A stretch of DNA of 64,000 nt, taken from Vigna angularis (taxonomy: Eukaryota; Streptophyta; Magnoliopsida; Fabales; Fabaceae). The stretch lies in contig NC_068970.1 of NCBI RefSeq assembly GCF_016808095.1, forward strand, positions 43,497,630-43,561,629, in the 5' to 3' direction. Both the position numbers and the translations under genes were made by a program. Shown piece by piece: positions 45,121-56,984 of the stretch (its first letter is position 1; the number at the start of each line of letters is the position of its first letter). Below the pieces are notes generated by a model that saw nothing but the letters and a program-made list of their open reading frames with translations, searched no databases and was not told the DNA's origin.

Positions 45121-45700
45121 TATACTAAATTACCTTTATGTCTTATACATAAAAAACTACAAAAAAAAATTATATCTTTATTAATTACCATTTTTTTTAT
45201 AGAAGATAAAAACATTAAAAGTTGTGGATCCAACAACAAAATTAAGAATAATCAAACTAGCCATCTCTCTATTAAGATTCGCTCATGATTGCATAGAATA
45301 GTAAAAACAAAAGACAAACATCCTTTGAAATATAAACACCCATTAAATAAATCTTTCTTTATTTATTTTTTCTCTTATTAAATGATAAAATATGCAAAAT
45401 TTATATATATTTTTTTTCTCAATTATTATTTACTATTTTGGGATGTGCAATTTTTCTAGTAATATAGTTTTACGTAAAAAATATAAAAAACCAAAAACTA
45501 TAATTGAAAGTATCGGGCCCAACAAAAGTAGTAAAAGGAGAAAAAAAAATGAAGGCATGAGCTTGCATGACTTGTTCAAAGCAAGTAAAATCTAGATTCC
45601 TTTTGGCTTCAAAAATCTTTTTATTTGTAGATCGTGTTGAGACTTGATAATTTAAACTCAGATTAGTGATCTTAACTAGGTGAACCAAAAATAAAAATAT
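45121..45700. repeat. Segmental duplicate A (right part), paralogous to 47521-47935
   Basis: GTATACTAAATTACCTTTAT, the phrase AAGTTGTGGATCCAACAACA, TTCGCTCATGATTGCATA and GCTTGCATGACTTGTTCAAA occur in both copies in the same order. Copy A has about 100 extra bp near 45335-45440. The left part of copy A is 43100-43293; CACTA 2 separates the two parts. Confidence 0.85.
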
Positions 45701-46479
45701 TCATTTTAAACTTGAAAAAATAAAATTCGTGTAATATTTCTAAAATTTAATGAAACTCCTTAAGAGTTATTAAAATAAAACTGAAATTAACTTTTAGTTT
45801 GAATAAACAAATATAAAATTAGTATTTTATTGTTTTGCTTCTTCAAACATAAAAATTCTAAAAAATTATACTTTATAAATAATAAGTATAGAATACCTAT
45901 GACAACATTTAACAAACTAACAATCTGCAAATTTGAATCTTATCCCAACACTGTTTATTTACTTAAAAAAATATTATTTGTAAATAACAATATTTCTCAA
46001 CAAAATTTTTTTTTTTTGGAATCATTTCCCTTAAATAATCTTATTCTTATTCTTACTTTACTAAATATATGTTACTTATTTTAAAAGACAAAATTATAAC
46101 TAAACTTTTTTTTCCTAATTAATAGCTTTAATTTAAATCACCATAATTTCCAACTTTTTTCAATTAATATCACCTACAATTTTAATATTATTTAATTTAA
46201 TATTTCTAAATTTTTACACCAAAATCATTTTTACTAAATAAATATACACTTTTTAAATTTCTTTTAAAAAAACACGCTTATAAAATATTAATATACCATA
46301 ATTTTTCTCTAATGAACTTATTTTTATTTTTTTTCATTCCCTTTTTCAAAAAACATAAAAAAAATCCAACACAAAATTTGATTTTATGAAAACTGAATTT
46401 CGACTAATTTTCCTACATGCCGTCCAAAAAAAAAAACAAAAACAAAAAATTTCCAAATCTTTACTTGTATTTTATTTTT

Positions 46480-46614
46480 CTATTTAATTTCAATGTTTAA
46501 AAGAATAGTAATTACTTTTTTTTTCTATTTAATTTCAATGTTTAAAAGAATAGTAATTACTTTTTTTTTCTATTTAATTTCAATGTTTAAAAGAATAGTA
46601 ATTACTTTTTTTTT
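46480..46614. repeat. 45-bp tandem repeat x 3
   Basis: Three almost exact units start with CTATTTAATTTCAATGTTTA at 46480, 46525 and 46570 and end with a run of T. Confidence 0.95.
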
Positions 46615-47329
46615 CAACTATAACTAATTTACTAAACTTTAAAAAAAAATATTACATTTCTAAATTTTACAAAAATAACCTTAAAACAACAAATTAAAAA
46701 CATAGAATGAGTATTAAAATAAAAATAATTGGACCATAAGCTTATGGTTGACTAGACTAAACACCCTTTTGAAAAGAATAATAATAAAAATTATACAGAA
46801 ACAATCAAAATTAACGAAGATAACCTACATTTAACTAATTTCTTTTCTGATTTTGTTCTTGTGTCCTATTAAGGAGACATCACCCAAGTTTCATATAAGG
46901 AACAAACATACGAGGACCATGACTAGACTCAAGTGAAAAATATAGTTTATATAAGAAATAGCAGCCATAATTTTGAAAATACAACTATAATGAAATATTA
47001 AAATAAAAAAAATAATTAATAAACGTGTGACTCTAAAAAGCATGTATTTTTATCTTCAAATTATAATCTAGGCATAGTGATTAATTATGAATCCGGTGTG
47101 ATAGAAGGATTAATGTGGTTGCTTTCACACACATACCAAAATTGTATTCACACATTTTCATGTTGTTGCTTTCACTTTTATTTTAAAGTTCCATGGACAC
47201 TTTATAATTGACCTAGGCCAGCTGGTGATTACCCATCACTCCACTAGAAGGGATTAACTTGGTTGTTGAAATAGAACCATGCTATCTTCCAACATCCCAC
47301 TCTAAAAGCAGACAAATAAACTTTTACCA
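46615..47329. other. AT-rich intergenic DNA, nothing recognised
   Basis: No coding or repeat structure beyond AT-rich composition. Confidence 0.5.
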
Positions 47330-47935
47330 AACTATAAAAAATATTGAAAAAAGTACGACAATGATATCACTTGATTTATTATATACAAATCTTTGACCAA
47401 TAATTTTGTAAAATAAAAATAATATTTTAAATTAAGTATAATTAATTTTAAGATTTAATTTTATAATTTATTTTATTTACATTGTAAGGTAGTTTGTGTG
47501 AATTTCTCTTCCTCTCACACGTATACTAAATTACCTTTATCTTATACATAAAAAAATACAAAAAATTATATCTTTACTAATTACCAATTTCTTTTTATTG
47601 AAGATAAAAACATTAAAAGTTGTGGATCCAACAACAAAATTAAGAATAATCAAACTACCCATCTCTATTAAGATTCGCTCATGATTGCATATAATAGTGA
47701 AAACAAAAGACAAACATCCTTTGAACTGTAAATATGTGAAATTTTTCTAGTAATATAGTTTTACGTGAAAAATATAAACTGAACCAAAAACTATTATTGA
47801 AAGTATGGGGCCCCAAGAAAAGTAGTAAAAGGAGAAGAAAAAAAATGAAGGCACGAGCTTGCATGACTTGTTCAAAGCAAGTACAATCTAGATAGATTCC
47901 TTTCGGCTTTCGAAATCTTTAAATATGTAGACCGT
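47330..47935. repeat. Segmental duplicate B, with the empty CACTA site
   Basis: Collinear with 43100-43293 plus 45121-45600. The junction CTCACACGTATAC at 47514-47526 is the uninterrupted form of the CACTA 2 target. It ends shortly before the candidate small gene at 48264, so the duplicated segment may be part of that gene's upstream region. Confidence 0.85.
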
Positions 47936-48188
47936 GTTTGGACTTGATGATTGTACCCTGAGGCCTGGAACACGAAGCACAGACCCATTCCAATAATGGC
48001 CAAACAGAGCATAGCGTCGAGCTTCTGCCTTAAATTTTCAGCTGAATTCATTTAACCAAACCACTTACTTCTATCTTTGGAACGAGTCTTCACTTTTTGT
48101 TTTCATTAAGTTGTGTGGAATTTGAATTGAGATTAAAATCCTGGGCACACGGAGCATCCTACTCGGTTCACGCGGTTCAGACACATAC

Positions 48189-48196
48189 TATTTATA
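48189..48196 (+). promoter_or_regulatory. Possible TATA box of the small gene
   Basis: TATTTATA in ACTATTTATAACAACG, about 70 bp before the ATG at 48264 and followed by a CT-rich leader. Confidence 0.4.
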
Positions 48197-48263
48197 ACAA
48201 CGTCGGCACTGCCTCACCCTTCACTTTTCACTTTCCATTTCAATCACCATTTTCTCAAACACA

Positions 48264-48443
48264 ATGCCTGCAACAAATTCACCTCCCAGATTGATTCCTC
48301 AAAGGGGTCAAGTTCTAAAGACAATCCTAAAGATTGTGTTCTCTTGTCTCATCTGTGCTTCTCATCATTCTTCTTCCAATTCTCCTAATCCCAATACCTC
48401 TTCTTCAATCTTTCCGGCACCACTACCTTCCCGCCGTCTCTGA
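48264..48443 (+). CDS. Candidate small gene, 59 residues, function unknown
   Basis: The frame starts at ATG in AACACAATGCC and reads MPATNSPPRLIPQRGQVLKT, a hydrophobic stretch ILKIVFSCLICAS (residues about 21-33), and a Ser/Pro/Asn-rich tail ending PAPLPSRRL. A TATA-like box and a pyrimidine-rich leader lie just upstream, and codon choice is not AT-driven like the neighbourhood. A membrane-anchored or secreted peptide is conceivable. The alternative is chance or a fragment of a longer gene. An overlapping +1-type frame (48334-48612) is hydrophobic and less convincing. Confidence 0.35.
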   Translation: MPATNSPPRLIPQRGQVLKTILKIVFSCLICASHHSSSNSPNPNTSSSIFPAPLPSRRL

Positions 48444-49198
48444 ACCCATTCGAACATGGATTCTGGGTCAGCTTCTGTTGCCTTATTCAACAACCTTCTT
48501 AATTATGGCTGCGTCTTACGTTGTAACGTTGTTGTACCCACAACTCAATTTTGTTTTGTTTCATGTAAATTGTATCCCTTCTCTCGCTTTGATCGGGTTT
48601 GAAAATTTTTGAAGAAAACAAAAATGTAGTTTTGAATGTGCTTTATGTTAATGCTAATGATGGAATCTCTCCGTGAGGTTTTCTTCTGCTCATTTCTCGT
48701 TCCAAAAGAAATTCAATCTAATTATATTAAGGGGCAAAAGATATTAGAATTTATAAATTTGAATTAAATTCAACGGTCTCATCCACACGTGTGATGATTT
48801 TGCAGTGTGGCATTTAGGCTAATAATATTTTACTGCTTTTGACGAATAATTCAAACGAAAGTGGGGTGTGCCAAGTCACTCTTGACAAATGATGCTTTGG
48901 AATTCGTAACATATAAATACTATACTATGATATAATATAATATAATATACTTTAAAGTGAAATAAATTTGTTGGAAACTTAGCAAAGTATTGCATAAAAC
49001 GTGAAAGTTGAACAGGTCTGAAAACGTTATGCATCTAACACTACATATGTAAGAATCCATGGATTATATCTTAAAGTATCATTAAGAAGATCCCATTACT
49101 TCTAGAAAAAACCAATTCGAGAAAAAAAAAATTAAATGTAAAGATGAACGGAGTGGTTATGGGGAGATGTAATTCCAGCACATCATTTTAAAACAAAG

Positions 49199-49283
<85 letters not shown>

Positions 49284-49606
49284 CTTTTATAAAAACGCCC
49301 TCATGCAATAACTACTAATATAGTGATTTATCTTACAATATATTTCTTCAACATTATGTATCTTCTTTTCTACTTAATTTCTTTTTCTTTTAATTTTACT
49401 TGGCATTTTATGGTAGTTATTGCTTAGGTTTGTCAAATGTACCATGTATTGTCAAAAGATATTGTCTTTATTTAAAAAATGTTGAAATGGGTTTTGTATT
49501 AATATGTTTAGTTACTAATAAAATTATTTATTTCAATATAATCGTGAGTATTTAAAATTTGAATATTTATCTTAACTTAGAAATCTTTATTTAACTATAT
49601 ATAAAA
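48444..49606. other. Intergenic region with a long AT microsatellite
   Basis: No gene recognised. The AT run at 49199-49281 (about 40 units) is the longest in the window. Confidence 0.6.
49199..49281. repeat. (AT)n microsatellite, about 40 units
   Basis: Uninterrupted AT dinucleotides over about 80 bp. Confidence 0.95.
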
Positions 49607-50821
49607 CACTAGTAAAAAAAAGAGATTTTTAACTTGGACATTACGCTTCGGTTTTAAAAAAATCAAAGCGTATTAAAATGCGGTGACAATTTCGTAATTT
49701 TTGTGAAACTACATGTCTCGATTCAATTGGAACTTATGCTTAAGGGATATATTGCCTTGATTCTCTGACCAACCGAGGTAAAAAACACTGCTTTTCCTTT
49801 GCAAATAAGCCTTTTCACCTATCAGCCTTTTCAAAATATGCCTATTGCCTCGGTTCTGTGTAGAACCGAGACAGTATATCCTGCCAAAAGCTGACAACCT
49901 CTATATTTGAACGTTTCAAATCAATTTTGTCAACCTCTACTGCCTCGGTTCCATTTGAACCGATGTCATAAGGCCTTTATGCCTCGATTTAACCACGAAC
50001 TAATGCCTATAGTTAAAAATATCTTTAAATTTTGCCATTTATAATTTTTTATTTAATTTTTCTTAAAGGTTTATGATCGGTTATCTTTAGAACTGAGGCA
50101 GTAGAGTCTTATTGCCTAGGTTGTCTGCTTAACCGAGGTAATACCTTCTTCGATTTTTAAATTTCAAACCTTTCATTCTCCCCGTCCACAACCTTCTCAC
50201 CACCACCATCCTCAACTCCCACCAAACAAACTTAACCTCAGACTCACCATCATCAACTCGCTCCGCTGTTGCTGCCTCCACCACCGATCGTCGCTGCTAC
50301 CTCCACCGTTGGTCGTCGTCGTTGCCTCCACCATTGGTCGTTGCCGCTACCTCCACCACTAGCCGACATCATAAAACGTTTTAACCTATTGTTCCACGTT
50401 GATGCCTCTACTTCTCTCGCGTGAACTTAGTTGTTCGTTGTGGCCTTTGGCCATACATCGTGGCCACCAGTTGTTCGTCGCTGTCTTCGGTCGTTCATCA
50501 CCGTCTTTGGCTGTTTGTCGTGCCTTCGGTTGTTCGTCGCCGCCTTTGGCTGTTTCGTCGCCGCCTTCGTTGTCCCAGATAAAAAAGAAAAAGAAAATAT
50601 GTTGAAAAACAAAAGTCCTATTTTTTGAAATAAAATAAAATAAAAGACATCTACCACCTTGGTTCGAAACCAACCGAGGCAAAAGACCCCCCACATACTG
50701 CCTCAGTTCAAAACTAAGGCAAAAAGGCTATCCTTTTTTCCTCGCTTGTATATACCTCGGTTCAGGAACCGCTGCGTATAGACAAAAATAATCGGTGTTG
50801 TTTCCCTTTACTGCACTGGTG
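49607..50821. mobile_element. CACTA transposon 3 (1215 bp), inverse relative of CACTA 2
   Basis: Ends are CACTAGTAAAAAAAAGAG and TTTACTGCACTGGTG, with target-site duplication AAA (49604-49606, 50822-50824). Its left end matches the right end of CACTA 2 and its right end matches the left end of CACTA 2 (GTGCAGT.AAG.GAAA), so it is the same family in opposite orientation. GCCTCGGTT / AACCGAGGC subterminal repeats lie at 49640-50150 and 50655-50780. The centre (50190-50570) is a CCACC- and GTCGTCG-rich low-complexity stretch; no gene recognised. Confidence 0.85.
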
Positions 50822-50824
50822 AAA

Positions 50825-52400
50825 GTTTAGTTATGGGTTAAAAGATGTTGATTGCTAGCACCTATTGACAATCTATTTTTCACCTCAAACAAATCAATAA
50901 ATAATATATCTAATAAAATAATATTCATAGTATTTTAATAATATATGATGAAATGTATTCATGATTATGTTTTAACACAAAAATGAAATGGTTATTGTTA
51001 AAATAGAATGGCTCAATTTCTCACACCAAGAGGGGGGTTGAATTGGTGAAGTATAAAAAATAAAACTTTCAAAAACTTTTTCACCAAAAGAGATGCCTTT
51101 AAACTTTTCTTGAAACTCACGTTAAAAGATTTTCAGTGCAGTAGAAATTTAATCGAATGAGTATAAAGTATAATCGATTGAATGTAAAAGAGTAGGGATA
51201 AGAAAGATCAAACGCTGAGTTTTTATACTGGTTCGACCAAGCCTACATCCAGTGTCCTTCCAACCACAGGAAGCCAATGCATTGTAATGATCAAGGTTTT
51301 TACAACAAGGTTTTTATAGAGACCTCACGTCAAAAATATAAAACACCCCTCTAACCCTCTAATCAAAATATAGGCAGTATATAATCAGACTAGCAGCAAG
51401 AATCCCCTCTCTTGCAGTCTAACCCCTTGAGACACCCTCAAAGTCAAGAACGCAACACGTCCTTCATCCTGTAATCACAACAGGGAACCCAACCCAATCT
51501 TCAGCAGATTGTAGAACCTGATCTTGCAGTAGACACCCAAATGTGTAGATAGATCAGACTTTGAAAACACACCAACCTTGCTCTTCAAGAAATTAAAAGC
51601 AGTTGATCACCCTAGTCAATCTTGTTTTCTTGGAGCTTTTCCTCTTTCTGTAAGAATCAAACTTTCTGCTAAAGAATATGAAAATGTCATAATCACAAAA
51701 GTTCTCACAAAAATCAAATATGCGTCAATATATAGAAAAACTCGTATCAGATGCAATATAACCGACTTTGCTACTAATGCAGTCGAATACACCAATTCAA
51801 TTATAACAGTTAGTAGCAGTCAAAGCAATTAGTTGAATTCACAATTAATGCAGTCGAATAGCATTTAATGCTTGGTCAACACATTTAAAAATATAGTTGT
51901 TGTGATAGTTATATCAAGCATTAACAGATTTCAAAACAGTAACAAACTTAATCAAATACATATCGCATGCAATCGATTATGCAACAATGTTAAGCAAAGT
52001 TTTGAAAACTTTTCTCTTTGAAAAACTCACAACACAATTTGAAAAATGTTTGTGCAAAGACACGAGTTTTAATCGATTCAACCCATAATATAATCGACTT
52101 AAAACTGTTGTTTTTTCACACAATTAAAATTCAACATTAGTGCTTGTGGTTTTTTTCATCCAAAAACATGTGTCATGCATTCATGTATAAAATCACATAT
52201 ATAGCACAGTGAAATGCAATGAACAACACAACAACAACACAATCATGTTCTCATATACACATATAACATGTAAGTAATAGAACATGTAACACATAATCCA
52301 CATGTGTTATTAATTATGCGTTGTCATCATCAAAAACTCAGATATTATTGAGATTGTGGGTTCAGCTAAACTAGTGCTCCCCTACCAACAATCTCAACAG
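50825..52400. repeat. Retroelement-derived non-coding segment
   Basis: Phrases such as CTCACACCAAGAGGGGGG followed by TTGAATTGGTG (51020), AATCGATTGA, TTATACTGGTTCGACC and, near the end, TTGTCATCATCAAAAACTCA recur in legume LTR-element non-coding DNA as I remember it. No LTR pair, PBS or protein was found here, so class and ends are unknown. Confidence 0.35.
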
Positions 52401-55400
52401 TTATTGTTATTTATACTTAGTAGTTGATATTTTTAATTGTGACTAATGCAAATGCAAATAGTAACAACAATAGTTATAATTATAAGTTGAAAAAATATTA
52501 ATAATGAGAAGTGCGTTGGTCATAATCTTAACGTATTTAGTGTTTATAACAACTAGTTTAATTATAAAACTTTTAGTAGTGATATAAGTTATGATGATGG
52601 CTCGAGTAGAACTAATATTATTATTCTCTATGATCCCGACATTAAAGGTGGGGAGAGTCATAAATATATCCTTAGTATATGTCACAATCACCTACACAAC
52701 AACTTTAAATTTGTTGACTAAAGTTTAAGCAACAATTTGTTGGCTTTAGGCAGTGATTTTTCATTATTGCCTAAAGTCATTTTTGTTTATACACATCACA
52801 AGCATACAAACAGGATAAGCTAGTGTTTATACAAGCGTCATACAAGTATGCATATATCATATTCATACACATATTATATTTACTTCTCATCCATTTACTC
52901 TAATCGGTATAATTTCATATTCATTTAATATCCATTTACAAGTATGCATTTACAAATCCATTTACAAACTTTGTACAAGTATGTATATATCACATTCATA
53001 CACACCTTATATTAACTTCTCATCCATTTACTCTAATGGATGCAATTTTAAATTCATTTAACATCCATAAAAAATAAGTGTCTAATCTCTTAGGCCAACT
53101 AACTACCACTCATGTCATAAATTCCTAACATCATACATCAAAAACACTTAACTCTACTTTAGTAAGACTTATGCATTGAATTAGACTCAAATATTTACAC
53201 ATATCATACTATATTCACTAAGTCGTTGCTACGACAAAGCTATATTAATAAAAACTCAAATTTTTATGACCTACTGAACACGATTCTCTTTTGCACCACA
53301 AACTACATCATATCAACCTCATTTGATTTTCACCACCTAACATATTCCTATATGTGAGTCTCATATCAAATAGAGTCAAGATCATCTCCTTTAGAGTCTA
53401 AATTTCAATACACAACCTAAACATCTAAACATAATATTTCTTTCCTAGACATAACTATGTTCATAACACATCACATGTTATATCACAACCAAAACATAAT
53501 TCATTCTCATTCATACATATACATTCAACTCAAATAAATTTTAATCATTTGCAATTAATTATTCATTACATTGTAATAATATTCAAATGCAATATACAAT
53601 TCAAATATATAAAAACAATAAAAGATAAACCAATTTTTAGTGTTTAGGAACATTTGAAAACTTATTTTCTTAATGTTCAGATAACACTTTCATACTTAGT
53701 TAACACTTGGCTCACCCAATAAACTAAACACATAGTGCACTTCTCTCAATTAGAATTCTACTCGTCCATTCAAAAGGGTCAACACACCTAACAAAAATTC
53801 TTCTTGTCTAGTGGCTAACCATTGGAAGATTTCATAAAATATCTTTGTTTAGTGAAAATATACATGTCTATCGATCATAAATCTCAAACTTTTAATTAAA
53901 TGAATTTTTTCCAATTACCAAATCATCAAAAGTTTATTTAAAAGCTTGCCCAATGAATTTTGGCTAGCCCAACGAATAAACCTCTTGATTTTTTAATTAA
54001 TTGCATTTTACCTTGCAAGAGATGGTTAGTCCAATGACTTTGAATAATATCAAGTGACCAATTTAGTTCAAACTGAGTTTTTATCTTCATTTCTCATGCC
54101 TATCATTATATATTTGGATCTAAAACAACATCAATTTGAACCAATTTGACTCAATTTATTTATTATCAATTTTTAATACTTAACCTAACATAAATCCCTA
54201 AATATACACTAATCAAGCTAACACACAAAGCCTGTGGAAATAAAAAAATTACCCATTCATATAATCTACCTAAGGTACTATAATAACTTGAAATAGTCTT
54301 CCTTACCTATTAAGGCTTTTGGCTTAGGCTTGAGCTCCTAAAAGCCATTCATAGGAAAGCTACACCTATACACAAAAGATCCTGATCAAAGATATGGAAC
54401 TACTTTTACAATCCTAAACTAACATAGATTCATCTTTGCCTTAACATGACCTTATGCAAAATCCACCACCCTCGTGCACGTAAAACTTTCCCAAAAGTAA
54501 CTGAAGAAAAGGGGCAAGGAAGGAACTTTCTCAGAAATAAATTATGATCGAACAAACTTTCGTTGTTCTTCTCCAGGATTTTTACGGCAGAATTTAATCT
54601 TTGATCTACAAAAGGATGAGAGGATTTCTCATAATTCTAAGGAGAAGTCAAAGAAGGTAAAAAAAAGTTGTCTTTAAAGATGTGGTGGTTTTTCCAAAAG
54701 GAAGTTTGATAATTAACTTTTTCCTATTCTTAAGATTTATGCTTTAATAACAAAACATCTTAGGTATACCACTTCTACACCTGAATAATTTTTTAGTTTC
54801 TTACAACCCCTTTTTTAGTTAGTGAACAATGATTGGTTTATCATATCCTATTGCAACTAAATTGTCTTATTCAAGACTAACTATTTCAAAAGAATACCCA
54901 TTTTTAACCCGAGTGGATCTATTTCAAACAATACTCAATTTTAACTAAGAGTGACTACATTTTAAACAATACTCAATCTTAACTAGGAGTGGTTGCACTG
55001 CAAACAATATTCAATTTCATTTAGTGGAGGTTTATTTTCTAATTTGTGGAGGTGTTTACCCATTGCAAATTAATTTTGGGGGGTTTTTCAAACCTCCACA
55101 ATTGGATTCGTAGCTATTATTTGTAGAGGTTTTTTATGATCCTTGGTATTGGATTTATATTGTAAGGGCTTTTTGTCGAAGGTTTTAACCTCTTCTATTA
55201 GTGAGTATTGTTTTATAGAGGGTTGAAGCCTCTTTTATTTACATTATCCACCAGCATTTATAATTTCTTAATTTAATAAAATTTGTTTTTATAATAAGAA
55301 ATAAAATATATAAATTTATAAAGTACACAAAAATTATACAAAATGAATTTTATTGATGATTTAAAATATAGTACATTCATTGATAATTACAATGTAAATA

Positions 55401-55444
55401 TAAAAAAAGAAAATACATAAGGTTGAAAAAAAAATATTTAAGGG
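52401..55444. other. AT-rich non-coding DNA with a short duplication
   Basis: 52845-52936 and 52973-53064 are diverged direct repeats (ACAAGTATG.ATATATCA, CTTCTCATCCATTTACTCTA). Around 55020-55240 GAGGTTT / AAACCTC phrases recur about eight times on both strands, resembling subterminal repeats of a DNA transposon, but no ends were found. No genes. Confidence 0.5.
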
Positions 55445-55953
55445 GCAAATGTAGGAGATTCACGTGTAGTTGTTTCAAGACAAGGCCAAGCAATGCAAAT
55501 GACAATAGATCATGAGCCCAATACGGAGTAAGGCATCATTTAGAATAAATGAGGTTTTGTCTCCAGTTCTAAAGTATGTTGATAATAATACTAATGATCT
55601 TCGATTCATCTAGGTGATGTGCCTAGAGTAAATGGGCAACTTGTTGTTTCTCGTGCATTTTGAGACAAGAGTCTCAAGTCACATTTGCAATTAAACCCTA
55701 ATGTGCAGATTATCGAGGTATATATTGATATTGATATTCTCATCCTTGCCCATGATGGACTTTGGAAGGTGAATCATAGCAACCCATGCATTTGTTTCAT
55801 CTAAAAAAAATATTTAAGGCATAAATGGTTATTTTAATGGTATTTGCATCTAAGGCATAACATGTTACTTTGGATGTGCTAAATTAGGTAATGCCTAATC
55901 AAGAGGCAGTGGATATTGCGAGAAGGATGAGAGACCCTAACATATCACAATAA
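55445..55953 (+). pseudogene. Protein phosphatase 2C fragment with introns retained
   Basis: Exon pieces read ANVGDSRVVVSRQGQAMQMT followed by IDHEPNTE; then (from 55614) GDVPRVNGQLVVSRAF, a stop at the expected Gly, DKSLKSHLQLNPNVQ and DIDILILAHDGLWK; then (from 55888) VMPNQEAVDIARRMRDPNIS. GDSR and the DGLW motif with its metal-binding Asp are PP2C hallmarks. Introns at about 55574-55613 and 55769-55887 have GT and AG borders at positions typical of plant PP2C genes, so this derives from genomic DNA rather than a spliced mRNA. Stops and loss of both ends show a dead fragment. Confidence 0.75.
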
Positions 55954-56984
55954 GAAAATGGTATGTGTCCCAAGACCTGAAGAAGAAGACGGAAGAACAT
56001 GTAAATCTCAAAGAAAGCCAAAAGGGAAAGAAAGTAGATAATGGAAATATAAGTATAGACTATATGCTATAAATTGATAACATGTATTACTTTAAGGCCA
56101 CAAACATGATCTGTTTAAAAATAGTAAATATGACAACAAATACACTGTCATGTTTGAAAAAGGTCTTACATGTCAAAATAACAAGTATAAGCCTGACAAA
56201 TGAAATGTCAAATTGAAGATACATAGATTGGAAGTAAGTGTCTAGATAACATGTTAAACACTTGAAGGAGAAAAGAAAGTTTAGTAGGTCATATCGTCTG
56301 ATGAAGAAAAATCGTCTAATGAATAAAGCAACTAGTGACATCAAATGGTATGTGAAAACCAAGATCTTCTACAGAGAAAGGCTAGTTGCTCTGATCTCCC
56401 AAAGGAGGATCATCTAATGACAATGAATCCATAAAAGTAGACTTATAGAAGGAAGAATAAACTCAAGAGTTACAATGTCAACGAGAGTAAGATTCGTACA
56501 TCTAGCAATAATAATAATGTCTTGATCTCATAAGAAATTCTATTTTGCACTAAAATGATAAGGAATGTGTCTAGTACATGCTCTATAAATGGTTAATATT
56601 TAACGTCGAAGACATATAGTCTGATGAATCATGCTATAATAGCATCTAAGACAAATCATCTATTGACACTACATATATGCATGACATTGTTTAGTGTTAA
56701 GCCCAAATTAGTTGGCCCAATAAAACCCTCAAAGTTAAAAACAAAATTCAAAAGTGCCAGATAAGTGAAACCGCACACATGGCATTGAACATGTCATGAT
56801 TGCCCTTAATCATTGACGATTACCATTCCAAGAAATCAATTTTATCCTTCACACACATAACTGCCAGAAACCTCAAACATCTTTGTGCTTCCTAAGTCAT
56901 CCCAAATCCACTCTCTCGAGCACTCATCTATAAGAAACCTTAATCCACTAAAACTCTCTCTTAAAGAAAACCTTCATTTGCTTC
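55954..56984. other. Non-coding DNA, nothing recognised
   Basis: No domain on either strand. Several short phrases (ATCGTCT.ATGA) recur near 56290-56700. Confidence 0.4.

Noticed and set aside
50386..50696. Four overlapping frames in CACTA 3
   Set aside because: Low-complexity GTCGTCG/GGCC sequence open on both strands; no recognisable domain.
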